A DNA stretch of 64,000 bases from Ktedonobacter racemifer DSM 44963. GTDB taxonomy: Bacteria; Chloroflexota; Ktedonobacteria; Ktedonobacterales; Ktedonobacteraceae. The notes under the pieces were generated by a model. It ran no database searches. It saw only the letters and a list, made by a program, of their open reading frames with translations, and was not told where the DNA came from. The DNA lies in NCBI RefSeq assembly GCF_000178855.1, contig NZ_ADVG01000001.1, positions 930,001 through 994,000 on the forward strand. Reading direction: 5' to 3'. The translations under genes and the position numbers were made by a program. Positions 27,357 to 36,424 of this stretch are shown here, piece after piece; position 1 is the first letter of the stretch; every line of letters starts with the position of its first letter.

Positions 27357-27755
27357 TTAACTGGCGGTAAAGATTTGGACGACGTAGAATATGGCCGCTA
27401 GCGCCAGGAAGATACCAAAGGCGGCTGTAATAATACGCGAGACCCGGTGCGTGCGACGCAACATATGGGCCGGTGGCTGAAAACTATACAGAGCCACCCT
27501 GGCCGAGACAATAAAGATACCTACCAGGAAGACAAAATCCAGGACGCGTATAGGAAAGGCGCCATTAAAGACCGCGAAGGTGATCACCACCGCGCCAAAC
27601 ATCAGAATAGCACCCAGGATTTCAAGAATGGCCAGCCCCATAAAGCGCGGCTCATCAAAGGCCGCCCCCAACATCCTGGGAGAGATGCGCAAGATGAGTA
27701 CTAAACCACCAATATATGCAATAATACTGAGTAAAGACAGAATTGCTAATTGCAT
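27357..27755 (-). CDS. four-helix membrane protein, unknown
   Basis: The protein has 132 residues. Four hydrophobic segments are visible at about residues 3-24, 40-65, 70-88 and 108-130, separated by short loops, with a positively charged loop before the last (HMLRRTHRVSR). No conserved family is recognised. It lies 39 bases from the lipoprotein gene on the same strand and ends at the bidirectional terminator, so the two are probably co-transcribed. Confidence 0.75.
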   Translation of the reverse strand: MQLAILSLLSIIAYIGGLVLILRISPRMLGAAFDEPRFMGLAILEILGAILMFGAVVITFAVFNGAFPIRVLDFVFLVGIFIVSARVALYSFQPPAHMLRRTHRVSRIITAAFGIFLALAAIFYVVQIFTAS

Positions 27756-27794
27756 GCGAACGTATCCCCGAATTTTTTTATCCCAAGAAAATTT

Positions 27795-29138
27795 TTATCC
27801 CCAGGAGAACACGCGGGCATCTTTCTCTAAGAGACGCGCGTTCTTTTCGCCAGGAGCAAACAAGTAGACGTCAGAGGGCACCATACCTTCGGCGACCTCA
27901 CTGCTCTGTAGCGCGAAGGCTTGCCCATCGCTGCGCCAGGAGACAGCTCCTGAGACGAAAGGCGCATACGCCTGGGTATCTTGCGGGTGATCGAGGGAGA
28001 CCAGGTACGGTCCCTGATCAGTAATATGATGCCGTTCGGAGGCCGCAACAGCGTTCCCTTGAGGACTCCAACGCAGCAACACATTCTGTGCCAGAAAAGT
28101 TGTAGGCGCTTGCGAAAATACCTTTTGCGTGGCGCTTCCATCAACCGGCACAATATCGAGCGAACTGGCCTCCTGACCCGGCGTTCCATTCTCAATCTTC
28201 TGCACAACGAGCTTCGTCCCATCGGGCGAGACATCCCAACCGGGCTGAGTTAGCGCACTGCTTTGTCCTCCAGCACACCAGTTCTCCTTGCCTAATTCCA
28301 CGACCTGCTGGCGCGGCGCGCCTGCGTCATTGACCGACAGACGATAAATCGCCAGGCGGCTATCTTGCTGCCCAGGCTGTTCTACCGTCTCATAATAGAG
28401 CTGTCCCTGGCGATAGCGCAATGAGAGCAACATCGACTGCCCCTGCTGAGCATTGATAGGCGAGGTTGCGCCCAGCTGCTCGCTCGAAACGACCTTACTC
28501 AGGCGATGCGTCTGCACATCATAGCGGTAGAGGCCCGCATCATTGCTTGTTTTTCCTGTAACGCCATTGTACCATGCCAGGAGATGTTGCGCATCCTCCC
28601 AGAAGGCGTACTGCCAGGAATCGCTACGAGGTTTTCCCTCCGCTCTGGCATCTGTCACGACCTGGGGCAGGGTGATGGACGTCAATTGCTGGGTACTGGT
28701 GTCAAGCACATACAGGCTACTGGTAGCGGTATAATCTGGCTCGGGGCAACCACCACCACCAACGCCCGCGGGCAGGGCATTAAAGAGATAAGAAAGGTGT
28801 TTATGGTCAGGCGACCAGGCAGGAGACTGCCAGAACACCTCCGGCGCCTGCGAGAAGTCGAAATGGGTTACCTGAGTCGCATTTTCGCTATTGAGCGCCA
28901 TCCAGAGCTGATTCTGACGCACAAAGGTATAGAAGCCAACCTTTGAGCCAGCAGAAGCAGCCTGTAGCGTGGGGGTGGGCGAAACAAGCACGGCCGGAGT
29001 ACCATTGCCAGTATCGGGGATACCTGAAGGCACAGAGCCACTCTTTGGGCTACAGGCGGCCAGAAGCAACACCAGGCCCACAGTCAAAATAAGCATCGTC
29101 AGAGAGAGATATCGCCGCATAGCAAATAACCTCAACAT
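27795..29138 (-). CDS. WD40-like (TolB-type) lipoprotein
   Basis: The protein has 447 residues from 29138, or 441 from the better-placed ATG 29120 (MRRYLSLTM). A lipoprotein signal is clear, with the lipobox LLLAAC. The rest has propeller-blade phrases (WSPDHKHLSYLFN, WDVSPDGTKLVVQKI, WSPQGNAVAASE) typical of TolB/PD40 folds. It would be anchored to the outer face of the membrane. The role is unknown; such proteins often act as sensors or scaffolds beside peptidases, and an S9 peptidase lies next door. Confidence 0.82.
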   Translation of the reverse strand: MLRLFAMRRYLSLTMLILTVGLVLLLAACSPKSGSVPSGIPDTGNGTPAVLVSPTPTLQAASAGSKVGFYTFVRQNQLWMALNSENATQVTHFDFSQAPEVFWQSPAWSPDHKHLSYLFNALPAGVGGGGCPEPDYTATSSLYVLDTSTQQLTSITLPQVVTDARAEGKPRSDSWQYAFWEDAQHLLAWYNGVTGKTSNDAGLYRYDVQTHRLSKVVSSEQLGATSPINAQQGQSMLLSLRYRQGQLYYETVEQPGQQDSRLAIYRLSVNDAGAPRQQVVELGKENWCAGGQSSALTQPGWDVSPDGTKLVVQKIENGTPGQEASSLDIVPVDGSATQKVFSQAPTTFLAQNVLLRWSPQGNAVAASERHHITDQGPYLVSLDHPQDTQAYAPFVSGAVSWRSDGQAFALQSSEVAEGMVPSDVYLFAPGEKNARLLEKDARVFSWG

Positions 29139-29352
29139 CTACGTTTAGAGAGTTCAGCGGTTGGAGCTCATAACAATAAACACATCGATACAAACTATAT
29201 CAGAGCATGCCACTATATTGCAGCCTATCTATGCAGAGGGGTAGCCTAAAGAGGCTATAGGCAGCCCCTCTCTCATCCTTTTCAAGCCAGGCGACATATG
29301 GTACAGTTTGAAGGCAAAAAAAGAACAGCATAGCGAGCAGGAGCAAGAGCAG

Positions 29353-30387
29353 ATGGCCGAACTGGTATGGAAAAAGAAACAGCAGCAAATGGGTGGCACG
29401 GAGGGGAGCAATTTAGCGGTCTCACGCCCGCCCATTGAGTTGATTACCATGGAAGAAACATCAGAAGTCAATAATGAGCCTGGATGGTCTAACCGGCTCA
29501 TCTGGGGTGATAACCAGGATATTTTGCCAGCTCTCCTCCCACTCTTTCGTGATCAGGTCAATCTCATCTACATTGACCCACCCTTTATGACCGGGCGCAC
29601 CTTTGGCCGCAAAGAGCAACTGGCCTATAGCGATACCTGGAACAATGACATCGATGCCTACTTGCAATGGCTCTATCCCATTCTCCAGACCCTCCATCAA
29701 CTCCTTGCCCCGACTGGCAGCATGTACCTTCATCTCGACTGGCGCACCAGCCACTATGTTAAAGTGATGCTGGATGAAATTTTTGGCTTCAACGTTCAGG
29801 GCAATGGGCCGGGCTTTAAAAATGAGATCATCTGGCACTACCAGAGCGGGGGACAGACCAGGCGCTACTATACGCGCAAACATGACACCATCCTGTTCTA
29901 CACCAAGTCCGGGGACTATTGCTTCCATAAAGAGCGCATCGGTGAACGACGTGGAGCGCAGAAACGCAACCATATGCGCCAGGTGGTGGGGCCAGATGGA
30001 CAGATTAGCTGGACAATTAAATCAGCGGGAAAGCTCTATACCTATAACGAAGATACGCTCATCCCTCCCAGCGATGTCTGGAGCGATATCAGCCATCTGC
30101 ACCAGCGCGATCCCGAGCGTACAGGCTACGCCACGCAGAAGCCCGCCGCGCTCCTGGAACGCATTCTCCTGGCTTCATCCGAGGAGGACGACCTGGTCAT
30201 GGACTGCTTCTGTGGCAGTGGAGTCACGCCAATCGTGGCGGAGCACCTGAAACGGAGATGGATTGCCTGCGACAAGAGTGAGCTGGCCATTACCACCACC
30301 AGCCAGCGACTCCAGCAATACACGCTGCACTACCCTTACAAAAGGCTATATACACACCATAGTTCCGTCGCGACTAGCGAATCCTGA
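29353..30387 (+). CDS. orphan DNA methyltransferase (N6-adenine/N4-cytosine type)
   Basis: The protein has 344 residues from ATG 29353, which has AGGAG 10 bases upstream; an in-frame TTG at 29308 is less likely. Motif IV reads LIYIDPPFMTG and precedes motif I, DCFCGSGVTPIVAEHL, the order of the beta class. A target-recognition stretch lies between them (HYQSGGQTRRYYTRKHD). No restriction gene is adjacent, so it may be a regulatory or solitary methylase. The IS607-type element begins at 30375, and the last four codons and the stop lie inside the element's end, so the original C-terminus was replaced on insertion. Confidence 0.88.
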   Translation: MAELVWKKKQQQMGGTEGSNLAVSRPPIELITMEETSEVNNEPGWSNRLIWGDNQDILPALLPLFRDQVNLIYIDPPFMTGRTFGRKEQLAYSDTWNNDIDAYLQWLYPILQTLHQLLAPTGSMYLHLDWRTSHYVKVMLDEIFGFNVQGNGPGFKNEIIWHYQSGGQTRRYYTRKHDTILFYTKSGDYCFHKERIGERRGAQKRNHMRQVVGPDGQISWTIKSAGKLYTYNEDTLIPPSDVWSDISHLHQRDPERTGYATQKPAALLERILLASSEEDDLVMDCFCGSGVTPIVAEHLKRRWIACDKSELAITTTSQRLQQYTLHYPYKRLYTHHSSVATSES

Positions 30388-31672
30388 CAGGAGCCAGGAT
30401 TTTCTCGCGAGCGGGTTTGTGAGGGAATGGCTTCCTCACCGGATGGACTACCGGCAGATGGACCCTGCACTCCCCATCCTCTACTCCCTTGCGCTCGAAA
30501 GCTCCAGGAGCTACTTTGCGGATAATATTCCCTGCGCCATTGACATCAGCATGGATGACTCGCCCATCGGCTGCTCGATACAGTCCCCGCTCGATGCGCT
30601 TGCCGCTAAACTGGTAGGCCACCTGCTCGCCTTTGCGATACACGGGCAGGGGGTCGAGATCAAGCAAGCTGGCTTTGCTCGTGTACGACTCTTCGGTGAG
30701 GATCACGCGAATGCCGACCAGTTCCGCTTTATACTGGAGCATCTGAATGAAGCGCGCATGCGGGATCTGCACAAAGTGCTGATTGGTACGCTTCCCTAAG
30801 CGGATCTCTTGTTTTTGCAACGGATTCTTGCCGATGATCAACGTCCCGATCCCCTCGGCGACCAAAAGATCAATCAGGAAGCGGCTGGACGTATGCAGGT
30901 CGTGCTCGATCCGCCGGTTGCGTCGAGTCGTCAACTGTTCCACGCGCCGACTTCGGCCAGGATGTCCGAGGGATTTCTGGAGCACTGCTCGTTGTTTGTT
31001 ATAATACTGGTTACAGGACTTGATGCCGCGCCCGTTAACAATCACCGGGACAAAGCCCGGTTTGTTTGAAGTTAGCGTGGCCAGATTATCCATACCCAGA
31101 TCGAGTCCGGCGAGCAGATCAGGATCAACCGCCGTGACGGTGGGTTCGTGTTCAGAGATGACTTCGACCACTACATAGCCCACTTTGGGAACCATGCGCA
31201 CCTGCGCGATGGCTTTGGGGTCTTGCCGGGTTTTCACCTGGATGCCCAGTTGCGAGGGCTGGATGATCCCCCGATCCAGGGTCCGTTTGCCCCGGCTCAC
31301 CGCTTGCATGGTATAGACGAGCAGGTTACGCCCCTTCGCCTTGGGCAAGTACTTTGGGAGTTGAGGACGCCCCACGAACTTTGCCGGGGTCTCTCGATAC
31401 ACCAGAAGCGCCGCCCAGAAACTCGACCAGGCGGTGCAGACCTGCTTGAGCACCTGTTGCGCGACTTTGGCAGGCAACGCCCGGTAGGCCTCGTGCTCTT
31501 GCATCCGCTTATCCAGCGCAGGATAGGAGAGGCTGGTGTTGGTCAAAAAGAAGGCTTGACGCAACTCATAGAGGGCGGCATTGTAGAGATTCTTGGAGGC
31601 AAAACAGGCTGCATCCACGCAGGCAAAGCGCGGATCGGTCTGCGCAATCACATGCTTTTCAACCAGTTGCAT
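30374..31672 (-). CDS. tnpB: TnpB of IS607 element, atypical catalytic region
   Basis: The protein has 432 residues from ATG 31672, overlapping the tnpA end by 14 bases. RuvC-I is clear: LAGLDLGMDNLATL. At the place of the usual RuvC-II glutamate it reads LIIGKNPLQKQE, with Lys-Asn in place of Glu-Asn. A Glu-Glu pair follows in ILTEESYTSKAS, and the RuvC-III aspartate is in HADVNGAGNIIRK. No four-cysteine zinc ribbon is present. This matches TnpB branches in which the second acidic residue is supplied from another position. The stop codon overlaps the element's terminal repeat. Confidence 0.88.
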   Translation of the reverse strand: MQLVEKHVIAQTDPRFACVDAACFASKNLYNAALYELRQAFFLTNTSLSYPALDKRMQEHEAYRALPAKVAQQVLKQVCTAWSSFWAALLVYRETPAKFVGRPQLPKYLPKAKGRNLLVYTMQAVSRGKRTLDRGIIQPSQLGIQVKTRQDPKAIAQVRMVPKVGYVVVEVISEHEPTVTAVDPDLLAGLDLGMDNLATLTSNKPGFVPVIVNGRGIKSCNQYYNKQRAVLQKSLGHPGRSRRVEQLTTRRNRRIEHDLHTSSRFLIDLLVAEGIGTLIIGKNPLQKQEIRLGKRTNQHFVQIPHARFIQMLQYKAELVGIRVILTEESYTSKASLLDLDPLPVYRKGEQVAYQFSGKRIERGLYRAADGRVIHADVNGAGNIIRKVAPGAFERKGVEDGECRVHLPVVHPVRKPFPHKPAREKILAPVRIR

Positions 31673-32288
31673 CTTGCGCCTCCAATTCCTGGACAATGCG
31701 CTCGGTCTTTCGTTTCGCTCGACGCTGCCCATAGAGTCTGGCACAGAAGCTATAAATGATGCTCGTCAGGTCGGTGAGCAGATCTTCGGTCCCATTTTCG
31801 GCCTGATTGACCACCTCGATTTCCCGCCCGTAAGCGGTGAGGAGCGTCTCAATATAGCGAAAGCCAAAGCGCGTCCCCCGGTCTTTGTGTTCAATGACAA
31901 TCCGCCCGACGTTGGGATCAGCCAGGAGCGCCAGAAACTTGGGCCGATTGTCGTTGACCCCCGAACCAATTTCTTTGACCACCTTGCTCACCTGATAGCC
32001 ACGAGCCGCACAGTACGCCACGAGCCGCTCCGCCTGACTGTCCAGGTTCGCCTTGTTCTCGGCTGAGGAGACGCGGGTGTACACCACCGTCGCAGCTTTC
32101 ACCGGGCTGGCGGATCTTGCAGGTTCATCGATCAGGATCGTGTGCGCTCCCACGCGTCGACCCTGAATCTTGCCGTCTCGGAACCAGCGCCAGGCCGTCT
32201 CATAGCGGACCCCTTGTTGTTTTGCGTAATCACTGAGTTTCATAGGAAAAGTGTACCAGGATTCTCAGTGATTGTCGAGGATTCGCTA
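30375..32288 (-). mobile_element. complete IS607-type element
   Basis: The element carries a serine-recombinase tnpA and a tnpB on the minus strand. Both ends show TAGCGAATCCT as an 11-base inverted match (30375-30385 and 32278-32288). It is inserted at the very 3' end of the methyltransferase gene. Both genes appear intact, so it may still be active. Confidence 0.8.
31659..32243 (-). CDS. tnpA: IS607-type serine recombinase TnpA
   Basis: This 194-residue protein has an N-terminal MerR-like helix-turn-helix (MKLSDYAKQQGVRYETAWRW) followed by a serine-recombinase domain. The catalytic serine is in VVYTRVSSAENKANLDSQ, and the conserved GSGVNDNRPKF and IEHKDRGTRFGF segments are present. These enzymes cut and rejoin DNA through a phosphoserine link and insert with little target preference. 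The start of a related gene is seen at the right edge of the window (63892). Confidence 0.93.
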   Translation of the reverse strand: MKLSDYAKQQGVRYETAWRWFRDGKIQGRRVGAHTILIDEPARSASPVKAATVVYTRVSSAENKANLDSQAERLVAYCAARGYQVSKVVKEIGSGVNDNRPKFLALLADPNVGRIVIEHKDRGTRFGFRYIETLLTAYGREIEVVNQAENGTEDLLTDLTSIIYSFCARLYGQRRAKRKTERIVQELEAQDATG

Positions 32289-32500
32289 TAACTTCAATGA
32301 TTGGTTTCAATACCTCATGCGAGTCCACATCAGGCTAGCTTACACCATGTACAACATCTTCCTGGTTGTGAATGTGCTGCGGGTTGCCAACATGCGAACG
32401 CACATCAGCTTAGCTCACACCGTGTGCAAATGCCCAGGATTATAGAGGAGCTACGGGCGCGAGAAGTTACACAAAACAGTTGCATACGGAAAAGCTAAAA
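32289..32500. repeat. imperfect direct repeat in gene-free stretch
   Basis: Two 38-base copies (32317-32354 and 32392-32429), spaced 75 bases, share CACATCAG, TAGCT-ACACC and TGT-CAA. No gene is seen between the IS607 element and the next TnpB element. They could be operator repeats of a lost gene or element-end debris. Confidence 0.5.
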
Positions 32501-32511
32501 TCTTCAACAAA

Positions 32512-32558
32512 CCGCCGCAGGAGTCCCCTGTCGTTCACGCATGGGGAGAATGCGGCGT
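32512..32558 (+). repeat. left-end hairpin of broken TnpB element
   Basis: CGCCGCA (32513-32519) pairs with TGCGGCG (32551-32557), with an inner CCCC / GGGG stem. The design equals that upstream of the left-edge TnpB (1089-1139), suggesting the same element family. Confidence 0.55.
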
Positions 32559-32604
32559 TCCTTCTTGGAGAGGATGAGAGAGGCAAATGCACACAAGGAA
32601 GGCA

Positions 32605-32633
32605 TTGACAGACATCAGCGAATATGGTACATT
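32605..32633 (+). promoter_or_regulatory. promoter of broken TnpB
   Basis: TTGACA (32605) and TACATT (32628-32633) are spaced 17 bases, 7 bases before the start codon at 32641, the same arrangement as at the left-edge TnpB. Confidence 0.65.
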
Positions 32634-33312
32634 TGTTCGCATGAAACATGTCATCACGGCCAAGCTCAAACTGCAGACCGATCCCACCCAGTTCGCGGTC
32701 TTGCGAGAGACCCAACCCCCATTCGGGGGCACGGCTGGCCTATCGTGATGCCTTGAACCACGTGAGTCGCTACAGCTTTGCATATGGCAAGACAAGCAAT
32801 CAGCGCGCCTTGCAGCAGGCGTGCTACGATGATATCCGTCTGCTGTTTGGCTTGCCTGCCCAGATGGCCTGTAATGTTCCCCGACAGGTTGGAGCCACCT
32901 ACAAGACTCTCTGGACCAAAGCCAGACACAATGCCCAGGCCCGCAAAGCCGGCTGGACCAGGAAACGCTACAAGGGACTCGATCAGCCACCCAAGTACGT
33001 CTCGCCGACCCTCACCTACAACTATCTGCGTGACTATTCCTTCAAGAAAGAGCAGCGGGTCAGTATCCTCACCCTGCAGGGACGAGTCGTGGTCCCCTAC
33101 CGCGGCTACGAGAGGCATGTGGCCCTCATTCAGCAGGGAGCCAGCATCGGGGCTGCCAAGCTCTGGTATGACAAGCCAGGTAAACAGTTCTACCTCCTGG
33201 TCTCCCTTGAACTAGAGGTGGCTGATCCAACGCCCGAGACCCATTCCCAGGTCGTTGGCGTGGACGTTGGTCAGCGCTACCTGGCCGTGACAGCCACCAT
33301 CACGGGACAAAC

Positions 33313-34721
33313 CTGCTCCGATTAATGTAGGAAAACGTATGCATGCATCGTTTTCTTTCACCTTTCGTTGTTCCTGCTTCACTCCCAGGAGCCGCAGAGC
33401 CGAAGCCCATTGGTCTTACCCCAAGTCCACAGGCGTCTTTTCCGTCTCGTCCGAGCCAGTACCGAAGACGACTTGATCCATCAACCCGATCAAGCGAAGG
33501 GCTTCCCGTAACACATTCTGAGCCGCATTGTGATCGCGATCTTGCGGGAACTGAGAATAGGGGCATGATGGATTCTGGCAGACAAAGGTGCGATCTTTGA
33601 GCGTCATCGCTTCCCACTTCCAGCCGCAGCAGTGGCAGGTCTTACTCGAAGGAAAGAAGCGTCCCACCTTGATCACCTGTCCACCCCGCTGCTCTACCTT
33701 CGCCCCGAGCAGGGAGAGCAGCTTGCCCAATGCTGCGTCAGAGAACGAACGAGACAGCCGCCGATTCTTGAGCAGCCCCTTGAGGTTGAGGTCTTCGATG
33801 CCAATGCATCCATAACTCTCAGCGAGTTGGGTGGTCAACTTGTGGAGCACATCGTCTCTCAGAGAGGTAATACGATAATGGAGTCGTGCCACCTGTCTAC
33901 GCGCTTTCTCGCGGTTTTTTGATCCCGGTTTGCGACGATGCAAGCGTTTGTTGGCCTGACGCAGTTTCCCCAGGGCCGTTTTGAGAAAGGCTTGGTTCTC
34001 GACTTTCTCTCCCGTACTCAAGGTCGCCAGTCGGTTCAGTCCGACATCGATGCCACAGGCCGCTCGTTTCTTCACCGGGATGGGATCAGGCATTTCTACC
34101 TGGATGGAAACAAACCACCAATCCGCTGACGCGCGTGATCCGCGCGCCCGTCACCTTGCCGTGAAAGCGCAGATTCTCTGCCATATTCACCCATCCGAGT
34201 TTGGGCACCCAGAGGCGATGATCCCCGAGTGCCAACTGATCATTGGCAAGGTAGAAGCTCGGCTTGCTGCGTTTCTTGCTTTTGTATTTCGGAGGGCGAG
34301 CCTTGCCTTCAAAAAAGGTCATAAAGGCTTTGCCCAGATCCAGGAAGGGCTGATCAGAAGCGTTCTTGGTGACTTCCCAGGTCCAGGGGAATTGCTCCCG
34401 CCTGATCTGGTTGAACTGCTTCTTGAGTTTCAAGGCAGTGGGTTTCTCCCCGGCTTCGTATTGGCGGTTCCATTCGGCCAGCGCCCAATTCCACACAAAG
34501 CGAGCAACGCCTGCGGCACGAGCAAGGGAGTTGGCCTGCTCAGGTGTGGGATGCAGTCTGATCTTATGGGCGCGAATCATGCGGTTCTGCTCTTTCTCTT
34601 GCCTACTATTTTCTTCAGCATAGGACAAACGTTCTCATCTGTCAAGAAGCCCGAAAGCGTGGCGTCTTGCCCACGGTTGATCCCTTTTTCCTACTTTTTT
34701 GGAAACAGTTGCATTCTCTTT
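33313..34721 (-). mobile_element. TnpB-only IS605-group element, copy B (nested)
   Basis: The element is 1409 bases, nearly identical at both ends to copy A (13175-14586) and in opposite orientation. It sits within the tnpB gene 32641-35296, in the region between RuvC-I and RuvC-II. The end boundary falls in a T-run and is uncertain by one or two bases. Confidence 0.85.
33416..34580 (-). pseudogene. tnpB of copy B, frameshifted
   Basis: It starts at ATG 34580 (MIRAHKIRLHPTPEQANS) and runs to about 34125, where one extra base compared with copy A shifts the frame just before the expected DWWFVSIQVE. The downstream frame holds GIDVGLNRLATL, IGIEDLNLKGLL, the zinc ribbon CHCCGWKWE ... CQNPSCPY and DRDHNAAQNVL, to the stop at 33416. 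Copy A is open where B is broken and the reverse, so the pair together define the intact ancestor. Confidence 0.85.
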
Positions 34722-35386
34722 TTTTTCCTGGCAAACAGATCCGCGCCAAGGCGGATCACTATGCACGTCTGAGAAAGCGGTTGCAGAAGAAAGGCACTCG
34801 TTCCGCGACGCGACGCTTGCTTGCCATCAGCGGACGAGAGAGACGGTTGAAACAGGACCACAACCACCTGATCAGTCGACGCATCGTGCATGCGCACCCT
34901 CAGAGTCTCATTGGTCTGGAAGAGTTGACCTACATTCGCGAACGCACCAAGCGCAAGCGAGGAAGGAAAGCCAGCAAGAAGCAGCGGCGAGCCAATCGCC
35001 ATGCCTCCTCGTGGGCGTTCGCCGAACTCCATGGCTACATCGCCTATAAGGCGAGGCTATCAGGCAGTCTGGCCATCAAGGTGGATGCCTACCACACCAG
35101 TCAGGCCTGCCCTAGATGTAGCTTTGCCTCTCCTGACAACCGCCCCTTGTTGGGGCGGTTGTTTGTGTGCCAGGAGTGTGGGTATCGACTCCATGCGGAC
35201 CTGATCGGTGCCAGAAATGTGGCGCTGCGAACGTTGCTCACCCGGCAGGACTGGGTGCGTACGGGGATCTTGTGTGCGCCCAGAGAGGCGCAGTGAACTC
35301 TGCCGTCAATGGACGGCGCTACTGAAGCAAGGTAGCTAAAACAGCACCTTACCTTCTATCGAAAGATCAGAGGGGACAACAGCATG

Positions 35387-35710
35387 GTGCGAAAAGGCCA
35401 ATGAAGTTCGAGCACTACGAGCCAAATGTTGGTCAGTTAGGTCGTATACGGCGAAAACTGTATTGTTTGAACCCAAGTCGTGGTGATGCCACCCCCATCC
35501 GCAGGCCCAACGAGTGCCGATGCCTGCTGTTTGATGCTACGAAGGAAGACAAGAACTTCCGTGGAGCTTCCATCAAAACCGGCCTCTAGGGAAGAGGAAA
35601 CGACGAGCGGGAACCTACGTACGAACCGAGTTCGCTGTGTAACCTGGGGATCGCCTACACGTCGCGAGACGCATGGCGACGGAGGAGTCGTAGTAGTGCG
35701 CCTTTGTACC
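35387..35710 (+). repeat. extra group II intron 5' segment
   Basis: This stretch resembles the region 35837-36160 in order and spacing of blocks: CTGTAT...CCAAGTC-TGG, then CACCTACGTACA-type and GGGATCGCCTA. It reads as a truncated 5' part of a second, related intron lying directly upstream of the full one. No genes are supported in 35297-36424. Confidence 0.5.
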
Positions 35711-36424
35711 ACAAATGTCTCTCTTACCCGTCGGGGTAAGCTCACTAGAGCAAGGTGAGTAACACAGCGACTTATTCGCCCACGTAAGTGGACGGAGATA
35801 CCTTCAACCGAAAGGACTGAAGGGAAAGTAGCATGTCGTGTAAAATGCTGGTGAAGCTCCAGTCCCAGGAGCCAGAGGGAAGTCAAGCGAAGCTGTATAA
35901 GGTGAAGTCTTGATTGGCTGAATCCAAGTCATGGCGGAAAAACGCCAGCCCACAGGAGAAGGGACTATCGCCTGTGTTCAACGTGCAGGGGAACGGTACT
36001 ACTTCCCCTGCAAGCTCTCGTTGGAGCCAGCCTGCAAGGAGCAGGAAGTGACGAAATGGGCACCTACGTACAGACTGAGACATTTGGAGGAACTGAGGGA
36101 TCGCCTAAACGCTGTAAAGCGCAAGGTGACGGAGCGACCATACGAGTCGGATTTTATCTGACAAAGGGTCGCAGGAGGCCAGACTCAAAAGTGGCGGTTG
36201 ACATGGATGTGTCAAAAGACCGCTGTGGGAGTCGTGTTGAAAAGACACTGGCCTCTGGAGAGCGTAGTGCATCGAAAGGTGCATGCTGCGTTCGGAGGGG
36301 AGGGGTTGGTGCTCCTGAATCATCAGGACCCGGCCTCTTACCCTACCCCAAATGCTCACCGTAATGGGCGAGACAGGGGGAAGGACTCTAGAGAATACAT
36401 TCCACTTGAAAGGGGTTGGCTTGG

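Larger units (their letters stand above)
32641..35296 (+). pseudogene. tnpB interrupted by a second TnpB element and a 19-bp insertion
   Basis: Codons from ATG 32641 read MKHVITAKLKLQTDPTQF; after Thr-Gln a 19-base insertion with the hairpin CCCCCATTCGGGGG shifts the frame. The protein then continues in another frame (LAYRDALNHVSRYSFAYG ... GVDVGQRYLAVTATI) up to 33312. There copy B is inserted. The remainder resumes after 34721 with GKQIRAKADHYARLRKR, the RuvC-II LIGLEELTYIRER, the zinc ribbon CPRC ... CQEC and RuvC-III ADLIGARN, ending at 35296. The gene was already dead from the 19-base insertion, which the fragment at 6870-7022 shares. Confidence 0.88.

Noticed and set aside
32319..32429. 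Possible CRISPR-like repeats
   Set aside because: There are only two imperfect copies and no regular spacer set or cas genes.
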